From: Stenocarpella maydis
Taxonomy: Eukaryota; Ascomycota; Sordariomycetes; Diaporthales; Diaporthaceae
Direction of reading: 5' to 3'
Assembly (NCBI GenBank): GCA_002270565.1
Contig: NQMI01000212.1
Coordinates: forward strand, 1-55,332
Length of the DNA: 55,332 nucleotides
Shown: positions 37,275 to 47,515 of the stretch, in pieces
Position numbering within the stretch: position 1 is the first letter of the stretch
How the letters are laid out: every line of letters starts with the position of its first letter
Translations under genes and position numbers: made by a program
The notes under the pieces: model-generated
Told to the model about the DNA's origin: nothing
What the model saw: only the letters and a program-made list of their open reading frames with translations
Databases searched by the model: none

Positions 37275-38539
37275 TCAACGTCGTTCTCCGTGGCCGATGA
37301 CCCACATCTCGACGCCTAGCACCCCGAACTTCTCGCCCTCGTCGCTAAGCGGCTCGTTCCCGAACGTCAGGCAGCGAGAACTGACACCCCTCTCCAGCGA
37401 GTCGTTCAGCCACAGGCCGTAGTGACCGTCACCGGCCCCTACGGACAGCCAATGGGGCTCACAGTACATGTAAAAGTCGTTCTCGCCGCTATACGGGAAG
37501 GCCTTGAAACGGATCGACGGGCTCATTGGGATGTTCGGGCTGGGCGTCCTCGCCGGGGGCGGGGCATGTGCCGGAGGGGGCGCGGGGGTCACGCCGAGCA
37601 GTGAGGGGGGAACAGGGTCGGTCGATGCGGCCGGTGTGGATGGCAGGTCGTCGGAGAAATCAATGAGCAGGTCTCCTTCTGGTTCTAGTTTTGGCGGCGG
37701 CGGAGGCCGGGGCCTCGGGAAGCGGGGCTGTGTGGGACTGGATACGGTTGTGACGCGGGCGAGGTTTGTGGTATCCTCTGACGGCGGAGGGGGGAGGGCT
37801 GTAAGGACGGAAGCCCGCCAGAGGAAGGTCTCTCCGTTGCCAAAGTAGTGAGGTGATGGGTGTGGCGATTCGGAGAGGTAGGCGCCAAAAAGCTGCAAAT
37901 TGAGTCAGCATCATGGGCGGATCAGGTATTCCCACGCCTGTGTACGTGTGCGAGACTCACCCCGCCGTAGCTGTCCCTGACGGCGAGGACAAAGCTGTTT
38001 CGCGTGCCCTGGTAGGGGCTGCATTTCTCGTACAGTGTCCCCAGGCTTGCGCCGTCCTGGTCCAGGCTGTAGACAAGATTCCACTCCTCCTCGATGCGCT
38101 GGCGCTCCGGGATCATTATCCTTATCTCCTCGGCAACGGCGGCGGTCAACAGCCTCGCGGCCTGTGCGGTGTCGTCCCTGAAGCCCTTCAGCTCGAGGGG
38201 CTCGAGGGGCGGTGGCCTCAGCGGAGAGACGGATCTGTTGATGGGCGGCGTGTAGACGCCATTTACGCCATTATTGCACTGGCCTGGGTAAGAAAGCGGA
38301 CTGGCTAACGAGGCTGGGGACTTGGACATGTCGTCATGTTGGCCGTGACTGGCGCCCTGCACGGCGGTCATGTCTGAAAAGCGGCGCACGAGCCCGCCGA
38401 ATCCACTGGCGAGTCCGGAGAAGGAGTGTGTGAGGAAGGTCGAGTTGGCGGCCGAGGTGGTGGGGGTGGCGGCGCCAGACGATGAGGGCGAGTAGTCGCC
38501 TGGTTGCGCGCGCTGGCCTGGCCGGTCGTGATAGGGCAT
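37275..38539 (-). CDS. TLDc-domain protein, oxidation resistance protein OXR1
   Basis: OXR1-family proteins protect against oxidative stress; in yeast Oxr1 also promotes V-ATPase disassembly. Exons 38539-37961 and 37892-37275 (intron 37893-37960) give 398 residues. The first 90 residues are Ser/Gly/Pro-rich and disordered. The TLDc domain runs from about 150 to the end: YSLDQDGASLGTLYEKC, FVLAVRDSYGG, LFGAYLSESPHPS, GNGETFLWR, then GDGHYGLWLNDSLERG and a final FGNEPLSDEGEKF...EMWVIG block. A Pro-rich, probably disordered insert (about 227-318) interrupts the domain between two conserved strands. This is a cytosolic protein by family. Confidence 0.93.
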
Positions 38540-39319
38540 GATGGCGTTGGATGTGGTGTTTGTCGTTCAGAATGTCAACGGTGGAAGGGATGGCAGCGAT
38601 GAGGCAGGCCAGCAGGCGCCTTGGGTTCGGCGCGAGGGGCGGCGGGGCGTATAGGACGTGGGGGCGCTCGAGGCGAGTTGAGAAGGGTCAACGTGTCTCA
38701 CTCACGGGCGGGCACCATGTCAGCTGCGCCGTGCAACCGACGGCGCTCTCGCGGTTGGTGAGGCTGGGTTGCACGAGGCGCGTCAGCTTGCTCGGGCTCT
38801 AACAAGACCGAGGGCAAGGACAAGGACAGGCGAACGGCAGCGCTGGGCTGGAGGTGTCTTGTTTCGTTTCGCTCCGTTGTGGGTTGTTGTTTTTGTGGAT
38901 GGGGATGGGGATGGGGATGGGGATGGGGATGGGGGATGGGACTATCCTCAGAGCTATGTATCGAGTACATATATCTACAGGCAGCCAGGGAGTGGTGACG
39001 GCAGGGACCCATCAAATTGTGGCGCCACCCTCCCTGCGCTGAGGCCCAGCCCTGGACAGCTTTATGACGTGCTCCCAGGCCGCGGCGTCTCAGCGGTGCA
39101 CTGTTGCTGGCATGACATGTGCCCGGGCCAATCCAGCTTGGGCACTTCTGGATTCCTATTGCCGTGTGCTGCAGAATATCGCATGACACGTGCCTACGCG
39201 CACCTTGGCCGCTGGCACCAGGCCACTCAATCGCTTCTCTATCGGCTCGTTAAGGACCAGCACGGCGGATTGTTGGCCCGGGCGAGACATCCGGTCAAAC
39301 CCACATACGGCTGTGCCGT
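38540..39319. other. Intergenic between OXR1 and HEM4
   Basis: Upstream of OXR1 and downstream of HEM4 (both minus strand). Apart from the hexamer repeat at 38897-38940, nothing recognisable. Confidence 0.4.
38897..38940. repeat. (GGGGAT)n hexanucleotide repeat
   Basis: About seven units of ATGGGG on the plus strand (CCCCAT on the strand of OXR1), located in the upstream region of OXR1. A G-rich tract of this type might form quadruplex DNA; that is only a possibility. Confidence 0.9.
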
Positions 39320-40346
39320 TCACGGCATTCGCGACATGAACTGCTGTATCCCCTCGAGGACGCCTTCTGGGCTCGGCTTCTCGGCGCACACGTCTGGCTC
39401 GAGGCCGAATGTCCTCTGCAGGTAGCTCCTCGTTGTAGGCCCAATAGTAGCGACGAATCTCGTCCTGTTCGGATCGGTTGGCCTTGCCTTCCCCGTCGCC
39501 TCGTCAATCAATCCTACACCACGCAGCATGGCGTCGCAGCCCGTCGGGGAGAACACCACGATCCACACCATCTTGCTCTCCTTGGTTTCCTGCAGGCGCC
39601 CCGCAAGGTCGTCCGCAAAAGACTCCATAACCCCAGTGCCGTAAACCACGACCTCATCCACCTCGATGCGTCTGTCACTTGGCAGCTTGCCGTCCGTGAG
39701 GGTCTTGGGGATGATGTCTCTCCTCTGCTCGCCCACCATGAACAGCAGCGCAGGCTTCGCCTCGGTGCGGTCCTGGTACCACTGTGCGTAGTGGTCCAGG
39801 ATAAAGTGGGCAAGACTGTCACCGTTGCCTGTGTGCTCGCCGAATACCTGTAGTGGAGGGTCCTGGGGCACAGCCTTGAGCGCCCTGGTGGTGGCGGGCC
39901 CGACGCTGTACACGGGGACCTGCTGTAGATGGGGCCACGGCAGACCTGTCTTGGAGGAATCGCTCTGCTTCTCGCCTAGGGCCAGGCGTGAGCCACGGGT
40001 GCTGAGGGACAGCTGAGGGGGCAAGAGCGTCGTCTCTCTCACCTGGGCCATCTTGGACAATTGTTGCAAAGGCCTCCACAGCTCTCTGCGACGTGAAGAC
40101 GAGGCCACCGTATGCTGCACCGACGTGTCTGCCGACCATTTGAGACTGCAGGATAGACCGGACTCGTGTCACGCCGGCCTCTTCGAATCGGTGTTCCAGC
40201 ACAGGCACAAACGAAGGGACAAACGAGACCCCGCCTTGTGGCTGCGAAAAGAGGTCCTCATAGCTGTCTCCGGGCGTCGACTTGGTCTTGAGCAGCAGTA
40301 CCGGCAGCCTTCTGGCCCCTGCGCCATCTGCTGTTGTCGCCGACAT
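39320..40346 (-). CDS. Uroporphyrinogen-III synthase (HemD type)
   Basis: Closes and isomerises hydroxymethylbilane to uroporphyrinogen III in heme biosynthesis; cytosolic in fungi. Exons 40346-40043 and 39975-39320 give 319 residues. The intron (39976-40042) uses the CTAG acceptor. Nearer AG sites leave the frame that carries the conserved VPVYSVGPATTRAL block, and only this one restores it. Conserved family pieces: LLLKTKSTPGDSYEDLF at the start, VFTSQRAVEAF near the end of exon 1, FGEHTGNG, PALLFMVGEQRRDIIP, VVFSPTGCDAML and ATIGPTTRSYL. It is head-to-head with ERV1 across 476 bp. Confidence 0.92.
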
Positions 40347-40822
40347 TGAGGCTTAGCAGGGGACTATCCGAGGCATAGGGTGGGATAGACACTCGAGAAC
40401 ATGGGCAGAGCCGTGGCTTTCTGGAGCTATGGGCCAGTCGACCGTCGTTGAGCGAAGCGAGTCGGAGTGTACGGAGTACCTGGGTATTTAGTGGGGCAGC
40501 ACGTCTGATGTCAGTGAGCCGAGGCCAAGACCTTGGGTACTGGTATTCAGACTGCCGTACCTGGCTACCTAGGGCACCTAGGGTACTTAGGGTACCTAGG
40601 CCACCTAGGGTACCTGGCCGGGTATAAATGATTACCTAGACTGGGCTGCGACTTTTGACTTTTGGGGGAGTCGACTCGGGGAAGGTGTCGAGGCTTACAA
40701 ATCCCGGCAGCCAAAGCCCTGCAATGCATGTCGAGGGTTCACGCAGCCCAAGCATTCCGGCCCCATAGCCTGAACAAAACAACAGGGACCACCGTCTGAG
40801 GATCCAGCACGGCCTTGCGCAC
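40347..40822. promoter_or_regulatory. Shared divergent HEM4-ERV1 promoter with CCTAGGGTAC repeats
   Basis: The gap contains a tight cluster at 40564-40616 of about six CCTAGG / GGTACCTAGG-type units, each partly palindromic. Position between two divergent genes makes it a candidate bidirectional regulatory region. No characterised factor site was identified with confidence. Confidence 0.45.
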
Positions 40823-41467
40823 ATGGCCGAGGAAACACGGCGCAACGAGCCGCAGGCCAACGGCCATGCCACCGCCGTTGCGACAGAGCCCGCGAGGCCG
40901 CTGCCGCCAGGCGTCGTCCTCGGGCCCGACGGTAAGCCGTACGTCTGGACCTGCTCCCGGATCTGGTCGCCACCGTCGCCGCAATAGTTGACATCGCCTG
41001 CTAGTTGCCGCGCCTGCTCTTCCAAGACCGCCTTCTCCGCCCTGGCCAAGTCCATGAGGGCACCCGCCTCGACCTCGTCAACAGCTCCGTCCTCCAGGCC
41101 GAGCACCGTCACCACCGCCCCGCCTGCTGACTGCCCGGCCGACGTCGAGACCCTCGGGCGGAGCACATGGACCCTCCTCCACTCCATAGCCGCCACTTAC
41201 CCTACGCGCCCCAGCTCGTCCCAACAGAATGACCTCGTCAGCTTCATTCGCCTCTTCTCGCGCCTGTACCCGTGCTGGGTCTGTGCCGACGACTTCCGAG
41301 GCTACATCGACAAGGACCCCGTCAAGGCCGGCAGCCGCGGCGAGTTTGGCAAGTGGCTGTGCGATGCCCACAACGACGTCAACAAGAAGCTGGGGAAGCC
41401 CGCCTTTGACTGCTCCAAGTGGGAGGAGCGCTGGCGCACGGGTTGGAAAGACGGGAGGTGCGACTAA
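40823..41467 (+). CDS. FAD-linked sulfhydryl oxidase ERV1
   Basis: Mitochondrial intermembrane-space oxidase that reoxidises Mia40 in the disulfide relay. Exons 40823-40938 and 41005-41467 give 192 residues. The donor GTACGT (40939) rather than the earlier GTAAGC is required to restore LGPDGKPCRACSSKTAF. Shuttle disulfide: Cys40-x2-Cys43. FAD-proximal active-site pair: Cys129-x2-Cys132 in YPCWVC. Structural pair: Cys158 and Cys175. The Erv1/ALR domain runs from about residue 82 (CPADVETLGRSTWTLLHSIA) to the C-terminus WRTGWKDGRCD. A Ser/Thr/Pro-rich linker (about 57-80) joins shuttle arm and core. No classical targeting peptide, as expected for a relay substrate. Confidence 0.95.
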
Positions 41468-42337
41468 CCGCCATGTCCCTCCGTCCATCTTTCGGTCGGG
41501 CATATGGTGTACGACTACGAACCCACATAGACTCGGCATCACTGGATCAGGGAGCCGGTAGACCCATCACCACTCAGTTCGTTTGGACAGACCAGAACAA
41601 ACCCCGGGGACTTACCTCCTGCATTAGCGGGCTAGCGCATCAAATATAGACAATCTGGCACACAGCCACTTGCGCGGGTTGCATACTGACCGGTCGCGGT
41701 TGGGAACTCGCAACAGGCTCGCCGCGGAACTCCAGAAAGGCTTGGATAGAGCCGAGACACCCGCACCCCTGGGGTGCTGACAAGATCTTCACGGCCATAG
41801 TGTGGGCATCGGCTGCCCGGTGTGCCTCTTCGCCTCGGCAGAAAACTAGGTCCAGTACTATACCACCGACCAGTTGGGCAACGTTCCAGAATCCATCTGC
41901 CAGGGCCGAGTACAATTCTTCCTCCGATCAATGAGGAGCCTCTTCCTAGGAGCAAAGCATCATCAGAGCGCATCAGGTTTGTTGAAAATCATACCACCGT
42001 CTGCTTGTACCTGTCGCGCCTTCCTATGCCGCAAGTATCAAAAGGGAAGCCTTTCCGTCAGCTTCGAGACTCGAAGAATTCTTTCCGCGACGTGGACTCG
42101 GCCCGCTGATGTGATGGTGGTCTGACTTTAGGACCCAGCACTCGGCATCGCGAGATTTGGCCTTTGCCCTTCTGAATTATACTGCCTCTGCGCCGCTGCT
42201 AGCCGCTCTGCTCAAGTGATATATAGTTTCCATCTCAAGCTGCATGGCAAGGTTTCGACTGAGGCCGTGCCCTCATTGTTGCAGCTTTGCCAACTTCATT
42301 TCGCCCTGTCTACCTGCTCTCTTTCCACAACCATAGC
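41468..42337. other. Intergenic between ERV1 and the PDC remnant
   Basis: About 870 bp without a supported gene. Minus-strand frames at 41632-41973 lack a domain. Confidence 0.4.
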
Positions 42338-43241
42338 ATGGGCTCGACCGATCACAGGCTGGACAGTCTCGAAGAGCCTGTCGATGTCGCCCGTTACCTT
42401 TTCACACGAGACTGCACCAAGTGGGCATCAGGTCCGTCCATCGCCTCCCTGGCGATTATAATCTGGCCACGTATCGGCGAGTACCTAAAGGAAGACGACA
42501 TTGTCATAACCGAGGCCGGTTACTGCCAGCTTTGGTATTTGGGAAACCAGATTTCCCAACGGCGTCACCGCATTGAATCAGTGAGTTGCTTTCGAACTCC
42601 CTTCCAACCCTTGGTTGATGGGGTCCCGCCGCTCGAAGGCTATTTACCTGCTCGTCTCCAGATCCCTTGTCCGGCTACATCCAGCGGGACAAACTCGGCC
42701 GGGCGGTCTTCCTTTCTCTCTATCTCACTTGTTCTGCGTTTCCTTAAAGCTGACTCCGGCTTTCCACAGGACCCTATGGGGGTCGATCGGCTGGTCCGTA
42801 GGGACTTGTCAGGGCGCCGCGCTCGCGCCAAAGGATGCCGGCCTCGACAGGCGGACAGTGCTGTTCGTGAGCGACGGCAGCTACCAACTGACGGCGCAGG
42901 AGGTCAGCACGATCGTCAAACACGGCCTGCGTGTCACACTATTCTGCATCTGCAACGAGGGCTACACCGTCGAGCGCTTTATCCACGGCGCTGAAGCCGG
43001 GAATAATGACATCGCGCCGTGGCGGTTCAAGGACACCCCCACCACGTTCATGGCGTCTGGCGAGCAGGTCTCGACGCACGTCGTGAGGACCAAGGCGGAG
43101 CTGGACGGGCTCATGAGGGATAGAGACTTCAACGAGTCCAGGACCCTGCAGTTTGTTGAGCTTCATGTGACCAAGATGGATGCCCCGAGACCGTTGGTCA
43201 TAGTTGCGAACGCTGCCGCCGACAACAGCTCGGGGGCATGA
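42338..43241 (+). pseudogene. Internally deleted, frameshifted pyruvate decarboxylase gene
   Basis: Pyruvate decarboxylases are thiamine-diphosphate enzymes of about 570 residues. Here the start looks like a true PDC N-terminus (MGSTDHR...PVDVARYLFTR) but jumps within about 20 codons to the C-terminal domain (WPRIGEYLKEDDIVITEAG). Most of the N-terminal and the whole central domain are therefore missing. At 42520-42521 one extra T breaks the frame; the peptide typical of the family (FGIWETRFP) continues in the next frame. An intron at 42581-42769 then joins to LWGSIGWSV. The ThDP motif usually written GDGS reads SDGS, while the following ICNEGYTVERFIHG block and the C-terminus are intact to the stop at 43239. 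The gene is certainly not a functional PDC as sequenced. A sequencing error could explain the T but not the deletion. Confidence 0.85.
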
Positions 43242-43566
43242 TGGGCGGTAAGATAGACTATATAATATACTGCTGCAATGCGACTTGTCACTAATTGACG
43301 ACGGCTTGAGTCGTCGCTAGTAATGTGCCACGGCGGGCGAAGCGACAGGTTGTGTATGATCCTGATACCGGATACCGAACGTCATGGCTTAGCCTGTTCA
43401 ACGGCGAGCAGGACTTGGTCCGCACCGCCCAGCGCGGGGTCGCCGAGATGCCGCATCAGAGCGCCTCGACTCGCCAACGAGAAGCCCATGCCAGAAGAGT
43501 AAACGCAGGCTCGAACAAACCTCCGATTCGACACGCGCTTGGGGTCATCATCCTATGTCTGACGTC
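43242..43566. other. Short intergenic after the PDC remnant
   Basis: An 81-codon frame at 43325-43570 (+) is motif-free. No feature is supported. Confidence 0.35.
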
Positions 43567-43826
43567 CTAGCTCGACGTCGTCCAGACTGTGACAGTACCA
43601 CCGTCCAAACCATATGGTCCACGCATCACGCCCAGACCAGCTGAGCGGCGCGCGTCGGTGTGTCACTCGTGTCCCGATGAACGAACTGTGCGTGGAGGTG
43701 TGTCGGCCTCCCATCCATCTCGATATACAGAGTGGTAATCGACGTACAGACAAGATCGTGAATGAGGTGTTCTGTGTGCTCTCCGCCTTCTGGGAACGCT
43801 CCATGGATCTCTGCCAAGGTTTGCAA
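43567..43826 (-). pseudogene. Possible coding remnant, weakly SnoaL/NTF2-like
   Basis: A minus-strand frame 43826-43626 reads AEIHGAFPEGGEHTEH, then ITTLYIEMDGRPTHLHAQF, and stops. In the adjacent frame the sequence continues plausibly as GRDAWTIWFGRWYCHSLDDV before stopping at about 43567. The pattern of a strand rich in MDG...THLHAQF followed by a FGRWYCH strand recalls SnoaL-like small domains, but this is only a resemblance. The frame change and lack of a clear start suggest a decayed fragment at the desert edge. It could be chance. Confidence 0.22.
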
Positions 43827-43860
43827 ACTTGTTAGATCCTAGGGATATACACTACGTGCT

Positions 43861-46791
43861 TCCAGGGCAACTGGACCATTTCTTTTAGTATAGTATAGAC
43901 CAGTTGTATTCTTTAAGTTCCTCTTCTTAGTCGGAATAAATAATAGTAGCCCCTAAGGGATAAAATTTTATTAGTTTAAATTAAGATATTTAGTTTATAA
44001 TATAGAGTTTTAATAATATTATTTAGTTACTTTTACTAACGTAGGGTACCAGGAAGTAGCCAGGACCAGGAAATAGCTAGTTTTCAGCAAATTCATCAAC
44101 TTTAGGCTACCCTAGCACCTACCTAAGGCTAGATATCTAATAAAAATTAGCATCAATTAGTACCAATTATACTTAATTACTTCTTTTTAATTAATTTTAT
44201 GAACTTAAAGGGGATAGGATAAATATAGTAGGGCTAAAAGTATTAAGAGTTATATAAGACAGCCCTTTTTTAATACTAATTATATCTTAATTTTATATTA
44301 TTCTATATTATAAAACTTAATAAATTCTTTAGCATATATTATTCCAAATAATAATATATTCTTATATCATAAGAATATTATTCTTAGCTATGTAAATTAT
44401 TTAAAAATCTAAAAAGAATTAATATAAAACTTATGAGTATAGCTATAATAGCTAAGGTTTTTAATTTACTTTTATAACTTTATATATAATTTAAGATGAT
44501 ATAATAATACCATTATAAAGAATTAAAATTAAAAAGATTTAATTAATCTAATTAAAAAGTAAATACTTATTAAATATTATTATTAATGAAATATAAAACC
44601 TTTAATAAACTTAAGAGTATAAAGATTTAACTAACTTAATAGTAATATTAATAATTTATTTAGTAAATATTAATTATAATACTTTATAAATAATCTTTAA
44701 CCTTAAAACTTATAATATCTTTATTTTTTATATTTAGAAAAAGACTTTTTTTTTTTAATTAGATAATTTTAATTACTTTATAATAAATAGTATTTAGGAT
44801 CTTAAGAATAATCTCTATAGTGTTAATAAAACTAGCTTAATAATAAGTTAAATAATTTTACTTATAATTATTATATATTTTTTAATTAAAAAGGCTAAAT
44901 CTATATAGCTTAAGAACTAGCAATAGGTAATAGCTATTAAATATATTAACTTAAAGGGCTAATATATCTTATTATTTATTCTTATTTAAAGTACTTACTA
45001 TCTTTTTAACAAATCAATAGAGTATATCTTCTTATCCTGTTAGGTAGTTAAGCTTACTTTAATTAAGTATTGTTAATAAGCTACTTAGCTATTAAGTTTA
45101 AATATATCTCTAGCTATTAGCTAGTTTAATACTACTAATAACTCTATATAAATAAATTTATTATATATTTTAAAGCTTTTATAAATACTTGATATTACTA
45201 TATTAAGCTTATTATTATAATAATAACTAAAGTTTATAACTAATAAGCCTAATTAATATATAAGTCTTTATATAAAAGACATTAAATTATAAATATAGTA
45301 TTATATAATACAGATAAGATAATTAAGAGCTGATAAGGTTATTTTAAATGGAATACTTAAATTAAATACTTAAGAGTTTATATTATAAAGCTGTTTATTA
45401 TAAGTAATAACTATATCTTTATATATTTTAATTCCTTAGTTAGCTTATTAGCTTATAAGGCAAGCTTATAATTTATAATAGTAGGCTTAATAAGTTATTA
45501 ATTAAGTTAGCTTATAAGACTTATAACGAAGCTAGTTACGCCTAAGCCTTACTCTTAGCCTTAGTAGACTATATTAACTCTATTATTAAGTGCTTATAAG
45601 GTTGAATTAAAGTATTTACTTTTAATTATTAAGGTTCTTAAAATAAGTTCCTTAAGTATTATTATATTGGTTTATAATGCTATTTCTTTTTTTTATTTCT
45701 TTTATTCTTAAAACTACTTTATAACTTAAAACTGTTCATTATACTTTATATTTATATTTTTTTAATTTATTATATTAAATTATATTAAAATCTCTAAAGT
45801 CTTTAAATTTTTATTATTTAAAAAAGTGTAAATAATAAAACATTTTTCTTCATTTTTTAAAATCTCAATCTAATATATTGTTATACTTCTTATATTAATT
45901 AAAATATTATATTTTATAGAGCCTTTACGTTAAACATAAGCTATTATTTTAAGTATATTTATTAATAAAACTTAAAATGTAATATTTTAAAACTTAATAA
46001 CTTGAAAGATTTTTGATATATTTTAAATTAATATTAAACGCTAGAATATAAAATTAAGAAGTTAAAGGAAAAGGTAGTATATTTATATAAATAAAAGTAT
46101 ATATAATATAAAGATAATAATTAAATATAACTTAAAATAATTAACAAGTATAATAAAGAAGAAGAGGCTAAACTAAAATATTAGTAAGCCAACTATAACT
46201 ATATATAAAAGACGCTAATAAAAATAATTATAAAATAATTATACTTAAAGTAAAAAGCTTAATTAAAGTTTATACATAATAACTAATAATAAAGAAACAT
46301 ATATAATACATATCATTTTACATACATTATAATAATCCTTTATAAAAGCAAAATATTAGTAATATTCCCTATAATTAAGGTAGTTAGTTAATGGTAATAA
46401 ATATATTAACTGTTATTATTAAGTTCCTTAATTAGACTTTATTACTTAATATATATAATTGAGAATTAACTAGTTTTACTTTAAGTAATAAAAAGCTTAA
46501 TGTTAATTTCTTATTTAATTTTTTACCTACTTATATTTATTAATCTAACTATTTTTTAGCTTTAAAATATTACTTGTATAATCAAACTTAAATATAATAT
46601 ATTAGCTTATTTAATAATATATGAAGATTCTTTATTTTATATTTATTCAAGTAAATTATTAACTAATAAATTAAATATATATTAATAAATATAAACATAA
46701 TTATTATATAAATAAAATTTTTAATTAACATAAGTTTAATATCCTTAATAATATATAAATAATTAGGTATTATTTTATTTTCATATCTTGT
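43861..46791. repeat. AT-rich desert, gene-free
   Basis: Abrupt change at about 43860 from GC-balanced to very AT-rich DNA saturated with stops. A short less AT-rich piece at about 44040-44130 (GGTACCAGGAAGTAGCCAGG) is the only break. No recognisable protein remains. Confidence 0.75.
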
Positions 46792-47002
46792 TGTGGCAAT
46801 AGCAGTGTGCAACAGCACACTGGTGGGCTAGCGCTACAGCCACCATACTGTAGCCAGAGGGCGTAGTTGCTTACTCAGCAACCACTACCCTCTACATAAG
46901 CCCGAGATAGCTGGCGGGCTACGCCCACTATACCCACTACTCCAATATAGAGAATTTTAACCATAACCCCTAATCATATTGCAATATATGACCCAGCCAA
47001 TA
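46792..47002 (+). repeat. 5' LTR of the copia element
   Basis: 211 bp, TG...(C)A ends. Contains a perfect 8-bp hairpin CAGTGTGC-AACA-GCACACTG (46803-46822), the palindrome TAGCGCTA (46829-46836) and a longer imperfect hairpin around TTACTC (about 46856-46893). Confidence 0.93.
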
Positions 47003-47010
47003 CTGATTAG

Positions 47011-47028
47011 TGGTTGCAAGGGCAACCA
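47011..47028 (+). other. Hairpin at the primer-binding-site position
   Basis: TGGTTGC-AAGG-GCAACCA forms a perfect 7-bp stem with a 4-base loop, eight bases after the 5' LTR, where the primer-binding site is expected. It starts TGG, as tRNA-primed sites do, but I cannot assign a tRNA. Confidence 0.6.
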
Positions 47029-47515
47029 CAGATTAGCAAGGTTGAAGAGACAGTTCATTACTGCTGTGATAGTAGCTGTGCTAACGGTACTGATGATAAT
47101 TGTTTCTTAAGGACGCGCTAGCTAGTTTAATAACATTATTACTACCCATCGTGATATAGAGAGGCTCTATATGCAGCATGCTATAGTCCTTCTTCATTAA
47201 ATGCGCATCTATTACGCCCTAAGTAATATTAAAAAGCAACTGTGGAATGCGCTAGCTATATAATGTTGTTAACTTATAGCTACTCTTAAAGATAATGCTG
47301 AAGATATTACTACTTTAGTATATATTAGCAACAGTCCAGCAACTCCCTTAGTAATAGCTACTCTAACTGAGGTTAACTCCACCAGCTGGCACATCTTTAC
47401 TACCCCCTGCTAATAAGCTTACCCCTATATACTCATTACCCCTTGTTACTATTTATTTAACCCCTACTCTACCCTAGCACATCCCTATTATTACCCATAC
47501 AACCCACATATTATA

